Below, in pieces: positions 58,242 to 64,000 of a stretch of DNA of 64,000 bases (its first letter is position 1; every line of letters starts with the position of its first letter). The notes under the pieces were generated by a model that worked only from the letters and a program-made list of their open reading frames with translations, ran no database searches and was not told the DNA's origin. Both the position numbers and the translations under genes were made by a program. This stretch comes from Luteibaculum sp964627445 (GTDB lineage Bacteria; Bacteroidota; Bacteroidia; Flavobacteriales_D; Luteibaculaceae), in contig CAZVJF010000001.1 of NCBI GenBank assembly GCA_964627445.1, positions 248,001 through 312,000 of the forward strand, given 5' to 3'.

Positions 58242-60590
58242 ATGGCAAAAAACCTACTTATAGTAGAGTCTCCGGCCAAGGCGGGCACCATAGAGAAGTA
58301 TCTAGGGAAGGATTTCGTGGTTCGAAGTTCGTACGGACATATTAGAGATCTTGAGAAAAAGGATACCGGTATTGATATTGAAGCGGGGTTTGAACCCGTT
58401 TACGTTTTAGATCCGGAAAAGAAAAAGTTGGTCACTGAGTTGAAAAAACTGGCCAAAGAAGCCGAGATGGTTTGGTTAGCAACGGATGAGGACCGCGAAG
58501 GGGAAGCCATTAGCTGGCACCTAGCGGAGGCCCTAAAATTAAATCCAGACAAAACCAAGCGCATTACCTTTAATGAAATTACCAAGCCCGCAGTGGTAAA
58601 AGCGCTAGAAAAGCCACGCGACATTAACAACCACTTGGTGAATGCTCAGCAAGCGCGCAGAGTTTTGGACCGTTTGGTGGGATTTGAGCTTTCCCCAGTG
58701 CTGTGGAAAAAAGTGAAACCTTCCTTATCTGCAGGTAGGGTACAATCGGTTGCGGTGCGCTTAATTGTGGAGCGCGAACGAGAAATACAAAACTTTACTC
58801 CAGAGACTTATTTTAAAGTATCGGGTAAGTTTAACAACTCCAAAGGCGATGCTTTTAAAGCCGAAATAACCAACAAGTTAGATAGTCAACAGACGGTAGA
58901 AGAGATTCTAAAAGGTAGCAGTACCGGTAATTTTAATGTAGCGGATCTGCAAGTAAAGCCTGGCAAAAAATCGCCCGCTGCACCGTTTACCACTTCTACC
59001 CTTCAGCAAGAAGCTTCCAGGAAATTAGGATTCTCGGTTGCGCAAACCATGAGTGTTGCCCAAAAGCTTTACGAAGCTGGGCACATTACTTATATGCGTA
59101 CCGATTCGGTAAACCTTTCCGACACGGCACTCAACGGAGCACGGGATGCCATTAAAAAAGATTTTGGAGACCAATACCACAAGCTGCGCAAGTATTCTAG
59201 CAAAACCAAAGGAGCCCAAGAAGCTCACGAAGCCATACGTCCAACCAATTTTAATGAAGACAGCCTAGGTGCCGATGGCCAACAGCAACGCTTGTACGAC
59301 CTAATTTGGAAACGCAGCATTGCCAGCCAAATGAGCGATGCCGAGATTGAGCGCACTACGGCCAAACTAGAGCACCCCAACGTGAAATACAACTTCACTG
59401 CAAAAGGTGAGGTTATAAAATTCGATGGATTCTTAAAAGTATACATTGAATCTACGGATGACGAGCCAGCAGAAGAAACTGGCATTTTACCTCAGCTTGC
59501 TGTTGGTGAAACCATTACCTATACCGAAATAACGGGTACGCAGCGGTTCTCACATCATCCACCACGCTATTCGGAAGCACGTTTGGTTAAAAAGTTAGAG
59601 GAACAAGGTATTGGACGCCCCTCTACTTACGCTCCTACCATATCTACCATTCAAAAGCGAGGCTACGTAGTCAAAGAAGAGCGCCCAGGAAAAGAGCGCA
59701 AATACAAACAGCTGCGGTTGAAGGAGGGGGCAATAAATACCGAAGAAAAAACCGAAATAACAGGAGCCGAAAAAGGTAAGATGTTCCCCACTGATATTGG
59801 GATGGTCGTAAACGACTTTTTAGTGGAGCACTTCGACACCATTCTAGATTATGGCTTTACCGCAGACATAGAAAACCAGTTTGACGAAATTGCTCAAGGG
59901 AAACTGGAATGGAAAAATATGTTGGGCACTTTCTACCAACCTTTCCATAAAACCGTTGAGGACACCTTAGAAACCTCAGAGCGCGCTACTGGTGAGCGCG
60001 AATTAGGTACGGACCCCAAAAGCGGCAAAAAAGTAATAGCACGCATTGGCCGTTATGGCCCCATGATACAAATTGGCAATATCGAAGACGAAGAAAAGCC
60101 ACAGTTTGCTTCGCTTCGCGGAGACCAAAGTATCAGCACCATAAGCCTAGAAGAAGCACTAGAGTTATTTAAACTTCCTCGAGAGTTGGGCGAGTGGAAT
60201 GACAAAATGGTGAAAGCCAATATTGGTCGCTTTGGCCCCTATGTGCAATGGGGAAGCACCTTTGCCAGCATTAAAAAAGACACCTACGACCCACACGAAA
60301 TTACCTTCGAAGAGGCCATTCCTTTACTAGAAGCCAAAATACAGGCCGATAAGGAAAAAAATATCAACATTTTTGAAGGCAAGCCCACGATAAAGGTCCT
60401 CAATGGTCGCTATGGCCCGTATATAGCCGTGGGACGTAAAAACTTTAAAATTCCCAAAGACAAAGAACCAGCCGAACTTACGCGCGAAGACTGCCTTGCC
60501 ATCATTGATGCAGCACCGGCCAAAGGATCGAAAACTAAGGCTAAAGCCAAGACAAAAAGCAAGAGCAAAACCACCGCAAAAAAGAAGTAA
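58242..60590 (+). CDS. topA: DNA topoisomerase I
   Basis: TopA relaxes negative supercoils by single-strand passage. The Toprim domain starts at residue 1 (MAKNLLIVESPAKAGTIEKYLG) with the acidic DEDREGEAISWHL block. The active-site Tyr is in GHITYMRTDSVNLS, and further motifs are AGRVQSVAVRLIVERE and EAHEAIRPTNF. In place of zinc fingers the C-terminus has Toprim_C-type repeats (ARIGRYGPMIQIG, ANIGRFGPYVQWG, VLNGRYGPYIAVGRK). It ends in a basic Lys/Thr/Ala tail (KAKAKTKSKSKTTAKKK). The 782-residue length is normal for the phylum. The ureohydrolase-like gene begins 3 bp after the stop. Confidence 0.97.
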   Translation: MAKNLLIVESPAKAGTIEKYLGKDFVVRSSYGHIRDLEKKDTGIDIEAGFEPVYVLDPEKKKLVTELKKLAKEAEMVWLATDEDREGEAISWHLAEALKLNPDKTKRITFNEITKPAVVKALEKPRDINNHLVNAQQARRVLDRLVGFELSPVLWKKVKPSLSAGRVQSVAVRLIVEREREIQNFTPETYFKVSGKFNNSKGDAFKAEITNKLDSQQTVEEILKGSSTGNFNVADLQVKPGKKSPAAPFTTSTLQQEASRKLGFSVAQTMSVAQKLYEAGHITYMRTDSVNLSDTALNGARDAIKKDFGDQYHKLRKYSSKTKGAQEAHEAIRPTNFNEDSLGADGQQQRLYDLIWKRSIASQMSDAEIERTTAKLEHPNVKYNFTAKGEVIKFDGFLKVYIESTDDEPAEETGILPQLAVGETITYTEITGTQRFSHHPPRYSEARLVKKLEEQGIGRPSTYAPTISTIQKRGYVVKEERPGKERKYKQLRLKEGAINTEEKTEITGAEKGKMFPTDIGMVVNDFLVEHFDTILDYGFTADIENQFDEIAQGKLEWKNMLGTFYQPFHKTVEDTLETSERATGERELGTDPKSGKKVIARIGRYGPMIQIGNIEDEEKPQFASLRGDQSISTISLEEALELFKLPRELGEWNDKMVKANIGRFGPYVQWGSTFASIKKDTYDPHEITFEEAIPLLEAKIQADKEKNINIFEGKPTIKVLNGRYGPYIAVGRKNFKIPKDKEPAELTREDCLAIIDAAPAKGSKTKAKAKTKSKSKTTAKKK

Positions 60591-60593
60591 GCC

Positions 60594-61754
60594 ATGGACT
60601 TAGCAACCGAGTTTTTATCGCTAAGTGACCATAAAGCCGCACACTACCCTAAAAAATCTTGGGGCAAGCGGGTGTACAGTGCGGTTGAAGATTTCGATCC
60701 AGAAAACACCATCGCCATTTTTTTGGGGTGCGAGGAGTACCGCGGAGCCGACCAACATGCTCACGGAGAGGCGGATGCCATCAAAGAGGCCTTTTTCCGT
60801 CTATATCCCATAGATAACAGCAAAGGAAGAATTCTGGATTTAGGCAATTTAAAGCCAGGAGCTACCCTAAGCGATTCGTATGCAGCTACCCAAACCGTGC
60901 TTTTTAAAGCCATACAACTCGGAATTCCCATTATTGTATTGGGCGGAAGTTCTGATAACATCCTTCCGATTTTATCAGTTTATGAGAAGCTCGAGGCGTT
61001 TTACAGTGTACTTGCTATAGACTACAGCATAGATTTTAATGGGCACGAAAGCGCACACTGGAAAAACTACCTACACCAATTCTTTCACGAGCACCCTAGT
61101 TTTTTGTACCAATATTTACACGCTGGAATCCAAGGTTACCTGCAAAACCCAGATGTGCTTAAATTTTTTCATAACGTACATTATGACGCCACGCGCTTGG
61201 GTGTTTTACGCAATCAGCTTTCCAAAATAGAGCCTATGTTGAGGCTCAGCAACGCCTGCCTTATCGATGCAGCTTCGGTAAAAGTGGCCGACATGCCCGG
61301 AACTTTGGTAGGGAACCCCAACGGCTTTTACATTGAAGACCTGTGTCAAATAGCCAAGTACGCAGGGTTTAACGGATCGGTTAACGTACTAGGCATTTTT
61401 GATGTCTCCTTTGCGCTGTGCTCCGAACGCGAGAAGCAAATTACCGCTTCGGGCTGGGCTCAGGTACTGTGGTGTTTCATGGAAGCCCTACCATTTCGAA
61501 TAGCAGAAAACCCGAAACCCGCTGCAGACGGGTTTAAGCGGTACACCGTACACGTATCAGAATGGGATCAAGACTTGGTATTTTACAAGTCCACCAAAAC
61601 GGCACGATGGTGGCTTCAAGCTCCCAGGAAAAATCAAGAAAACGTTCCAGTAACCCCGTTTCAAATGCTACCTTGCTTGGAAGAAGACTACAATCTCGCT
61701 TCACAAAACACCATTCCAGAAGCATGGTGGGTTTCCTTGTTTAGATCCAATTAA
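60594..61754 (+). CDS. Ureohydrolase (arginase/formimidoylglutamase) fold protein with lost metal ligands
   Basis: The 386-residue protein aligns with the arginase/agmatinase/formimidoylglutamase fold: IIVLGGSSDNILPI, LAIDYSIDFN, the mid-helix block, and PNGFYIEDLCQIAKYAG with VLGIFDVSFALC. The manganese ligands are not conserved: GGxH reads GGSS, DAHxD reads DYSID, and the late DxD motif reads IDAASVKVAD. It is therefore probably not a metal-dependent hydrolase of the classical type, though automatic pipelines tend to call it formimidoylglutamase. It sits between topA and the T9SS genes porP-gldK, an order I recall as recurrent in Flavobacteriia, which suggests a retained non-catalytic role. 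Function unknown. Confidence 0.78.
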   Translation: MDLATEFLSLSDHKAAHYPKKSWGKRVYSAVEDFDPENTIAIFLGCEEYRGADQHAHGEADAIKEAFFRLYPIDNSKGRILDLGNLKPGATLSDSYAATQTVLFKAIQLGIPIIVLGGSSDNILPILSVYEKLEAFYSVLAIDYSIDFNGHESAHWKNYLHQFFHEHPSFLYQYLHAGIQGYLQNPDVLKFFHNVHYDATRLGVLRNQLSKIEPMLRLSNACLIDAASVKVADMPGTLVGNPNGFYIEDLCQIAKYAGFNGSVNVLGIFDVSFALCSEREKQITASGWAQVLWCFMEALPFRIAENPKPAADGFKRYTVHVSEWDQDLVFYKSTKTARWWLQAPRKNQENVPVTPFQMLPCLEEDYNLASQNTIPEAWWVSLFRSN

Positions 61755-61788
61755 ATTTTAGCAATACACGGTTTTTCCCTCAAATATT

Positions 61789-62766
61789 TTGTATTATAGA
61801 AGGTTTCTGACTTTACCTGTGCACAACACCATCAAACACATATCACTTTTAGCGCTGATAATTACCAGTGCGTGGTCTGCAGCTTCTCAGCAGCAGATTC
61901 AGTTGTCGCAGTTTTTTGCTGATTACACCTTGTTTAATCCAGCATTCGCAGGCAGGAACTACCAAACCGATGTTAGTGTGATACACCGACAACAGTGGGT
62001 TGGTTTAGATGGTGCTCCCGTCACCACGTTAGCTGGGGTGAACACCCGCATTTTGCAAGGTAAAATGGGTGTTGGCCTTAATGCTTTCTCCGATCGCATT
62101 GGTGCATTTAACCATACTGGAGTTCGTTTATCCTTCGCAGGATCTAAGCGCATGGGCCTTAACCAGTTTCGCTTTGCTATAGCCCCCTCTTTTTACTCAT
62201 ACTCCTTATCGGGTAACTTTAGCGCTTTAGATGGTAGCGACAATGACCCTGTGCTAAACCAAGGCAACATAGCATCCACCGCAGTAGATGTTAACGTGGG
62301 ATTTTTATATGAAACGCCCGATTATTTTGTTGGCTTGTCCGCTCTTAATTTATTGGGTGCTCGCGTTGGAGATCTTGCTCTTCAGCAAGTGCGCACGCTA
62401 AATGTCGTAGCTGGATATCAATTCAACGAAATTTTCATTCCTGATGTAGGTTTTTACCCTACCCTTTTGGCTAAGGCGGACTTGAGTAACATTTCTGGGA
62501 TTACCATAGATGTTAACCTGATTGCACTCTACAAAAAATCCTTTTTTGCTGGGCTAGGATTTAGACCCGGAGACGCACTTTATCCCATGTTGGGGTATCA
62601 GTGGTTCAATTCTTTGGGCAAATTTAGGCTAGGTTATGCATACGACTATACTACAACTAACATAAATAACGTTTCGAATGGTACCCACGAAGTGATCTTG
62701 AATTATAGTTACTTTATCTCCAGATCGGGGACTCTTAAACAATATAAGAACGTAAGATTCCTATAA
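61789..62766 (+). CDS. porP: Type IX secretion system protein PorP
   Basis: The 325-residue PorP/SprF-family protein begins with a signal peptide (ISLLALIITSAWSAASQ) and the family start QIQLSQFFADYTLFNPAFAGRNYQTDVSVIHRQQW, then a beta-barrel pattern ending HEVILNYSYFI. It precedes gldK, matching the porP-gldK-gldL-gldM-gldN order of the T9SS core operon, so it is more likely the core PorP than an adhesin-specific SprF. The longest frame starts with TTG at 61789. A GTG at 61819 gives a shorter, typical signal peptide and may be the true start. Confidence 0.92.
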   Translation: MYYRRFLTLPVHNTIKHISLLALIITSAWSAASQQQIQLSQFFADYTLFNPAFAGRNYQTDVSVIHRQQWVGLDGAPVTTLAGVNTRILQGKMGVGLNAFSDRIGAFNHTGVRLSFAGSKRMGLNQFRFAIAPSFYSYSLSGNFSALDGSDNDPVLNQGNIASTAVDVNVGFLYETPDYFVGLSALNLLGARVGDLALQQVRTLNVVAGYQFNEIFIPDVGFYPTLLAKADLSNISGITIDVNLIALYKKSFFAGLGFRPGDALYPMLGYQWFNSLGKFRLGYAYDYTTTNINNVSNGTHEVILNYSYFISRSGTLKQYKNVRFL

Positions 62767-62770
62767 TTTT

Positions 62771-62778
62771 TAACTTTG
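62771..62778 (+). promoter_or_regulatory. Possible -7 element upstream of gldK
   Basis: TAACTTTG is an exact TAnnTTTG match located 4 bp after the porP stop and 52 bp before gldK. No -33 TTG was found at the expected distance. It may allow gldK to be expressed apart from porP. Confidence 0.45.
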
Positions 62779-62830
62779 CTTTTCTGTGGTATTGAAATTA
62801 ACAGTTATTTCGCAACCTAACCGATAGATT

Positions 62831-64000
62831 ATGAAGAAGTGGTTTAATCTCATAGCGGTTACAGCCTTGGCTGTAATACTATTTTCTTGTTCCGGAGGCG
62901 GGAACTACGAATTGGTCGGTGTAAGTACATTTGATGGTTACACTCCAACAACTCCGTATGGCATGCAATATATTCACATGGGTAGTTTTACCATGGGAAA
63001 TACGGATAATGACATCGTATACAATCACACCACGCGCCCGAGAACTGTATCGGTAGCATCGTTTTATATCGATGATACTGAGATTTCTAACACGGAATAC
63101 CGCCAGTTTGTTTGGTGGGTACGCGACTCTACCGCTCTTAGCCTATTAGCTGAAGAAGGATTAGAGGACTATGCCACTGAAGATGAGGAAACCGGTGAGT
63201 ACATCCTCAACTGGAGAGCCCAAATTGAGTGGAATGGTGAAGAAGAGCGTGAAGCGCTAGAGTCTATGTTCATCGAAGAAGACGAGCAGTTTTATGGCCA
63301 GAAAGTGCTGGACCCACGCCAACTTGTTTATGAGTACTACTGGGTAGATTTTCAATCTGCTGCAGTTCGTTTAGAGCGTGATAACAAGCAGATGTTCACC
63401 AACTCCAAAGGTGGTGCCGCCCCCGTGCTTTCACACAACAACCGCAAGAAATACATCATTAAGGAGCTTGTGAGTGTATACCCAGACACGTTATCTTGGA
63501 TACACGATTTTGTTGGCTCAAACAACAGTGCTATGGCCGAAAACTATTTTTGGCACCCTGCATATGACGACTACCCCTTGGTAGGAGTAACATGGTCTCA
63601 AGCGAAAGCCTTTAACGTTTGGAGAACCAATCTTATGAACCAAGGTAAAGCCAGACGCGGAGACTTAGCTATGCCTAGCTTCCGTCTTCCTACAGAAACT
63701 GAGTGGGAGTATGCCGCTAGAGGTGGTTTAGATTTAGGACAGTACCCTTGGGGTGGTCCTTACACGCGTAACGCACAAGGTTGCCCACTGGCTAACTTTA
63801 AGCCCATGCGTGGTGACTACGTAGAAGACGGTGGTTTCTACACGGTGCGCATCGACTCTTATGAGCCTAATGACTACGGTCTATTCAACATGGCTGGTAA
63901 TGTTGCTGAGTGGACCATTACCGCTTATGATGAGTCTGTGTATGAATACGTAGGCGAGCTAAACCCAGACTACACGTACGATGCTAAACAAAACGAATTG
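62831..64000 (+). CDS. gldK: Type IX secretion / gliding lipoprotein GldK, 3'-truncated by the window edge
   Basis: The open frame runs to the window end (390 codons) without a stop. The protein starts with a lipoprotein signal (LAVILFSCSGGG). The rest is the FGE-sulfatase-like fold of GldK/PorK: YIHMGSFTMGNTDND, TEISNTEYRQFVWW, PLVGVTWSQAKAFNVWR, SFRLPTETEWEYAARGG, and GLFNMAGNVAEW. GldK forms a periplasmic ring with GldN attached to the outer membrane. The family usually totals ~450 residues, so only the end is missing. The order porP-gldK predicts gldL, gldM and gldN just outside the window. Confidence 0.96.
   Translation, partial: MKKWFNLIAVTALAVILFSCSGGGNYELVGVSTFDGYTPTTPYGMQYIHMGSFTMGNTDNDIVYNHTTRPRTVSVASFYIDDTEISNTEYRQFVWWVRDSTALSLLAEEGLEDYATEDEETGEYILNWRAQIEWNGEEEREALESMFIEEDEQFYGQKVLDPRQLVYEYYWVDFQSAAVRLERDNKQMFTNSKGGAAPVLSHNNRKKYIIKELVSVYPDTLSWIHDFVGSNNSAMAENYFWHPAYDDYPLVGVTWSQAKAFNVWRTNLMNQGKARRGDLAMPSFRLPTETEWEYAARGGLDLGQYPWGGPYTRNAQGCPLANFKPMRGDYVEDGGFYTVRIDSYEPNDYGLFNMAGNVAEWTITAYDESVYEYVGELNPDYTYDAKQNEL

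Noticed and set aside
1..64000. CRISPR arrays, insertion sequences, prophage or integron features
   Set aside because: No short regularly spaced repeats, transposase, integrase or phage structural genes were seen. The only long direct repeats are the receptor-cheW tract and the modules inside the giant adhesin gene.

Overview
The window is a chromosomal segment of a member of the Bacteroidota, most likely a marine Flavobacteriales-type organism. It carries type IX secretion genes (two porP/sprF paralogues, gldK), the gliding gene gldA, T9SS sorting domains of type A and type B, a SusC/SusD pair, and promoters of the Bacteroidota form TAnnTTTG. No insertion sequence, prophage, CRISPR array or other sign of an island was seen. 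Both ends cut genes: a ketosynthase at the left and gldK at the right.

Layout. 1-12.3 kb is mixed housekeeping: ketosynthase-bioB, an exported M28 peptidase with a T9SS tail, a minus-strand run rsgA-dtd-mazG-like-S8 peptidase, gldA plus a small exported protein, metK behind a probable SAM-II riboswitch, era-der, and an initiator tRNA with its own promoter and terminator. 12.4-28.1 kb is one signalling block, all on the minus strand. It reads in transcription order REC-histidine kinase, NarL-type regulator, a 55-residue membrane peptide, three-PAS receptor, cheW2, two-PAS receptor, cheW1, cheY, cheB, cheA, cheX-like phosphatase, cheR, REC-SpoIIE phosphatase, siaB-like kinase and siaC-like phosphoprotein. 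28.3-33.6 kb encodes an ABCG-type transporter with extra N-terminal domains, followed by a MORN protein, a lipoprotein and a secreted protein. 33.6-45.2 kb is a giant SprB-like T9SS type B surface protein of 2879 residues, its SprF partner and a TPR/PD40 protein. 45.6-50.2 kb is susC-susD. 50.6-58.1 kb holds groES-groEL and miaB-sigma54 regulator-lptE-TPR-secG. 58.2-64 kb is topA, a degenerate ureohydrolase, porP and the start of gldK.

How the genes fit together. The most distinctive part is 12.4-28.1 kb. Two soluble PAS chemoreceptors feed CheW and CheA, and the same gene string ends in a complete SiaA/SiaB/SiaC-like partner-switch whose phosphatase carries an N-terminal receiver domain. The layout suggests that CheA phosphorylates that receiver, so a chemosensory array would set the phosphorylation state of a SiaC-type protein. 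This organism is unlikely to have flagella, so gliding, surface attachment or second-messenger output is the likely target. The two receptor/cheW cassettes are paralogues that share a perfectly identical 903-bp tract, a sign of recent gene conversion, and a conserved 46-bp palindrome-containing block upstream of each cassette.

Many adjacent genes overlap by 1-4 bases (TAATG or ATGA), which points to translational coupling. Several start codons were moved from the longest open frame because a promoter or riboswitch occupies the apparent N-terminus (gldA, metK, miaB).
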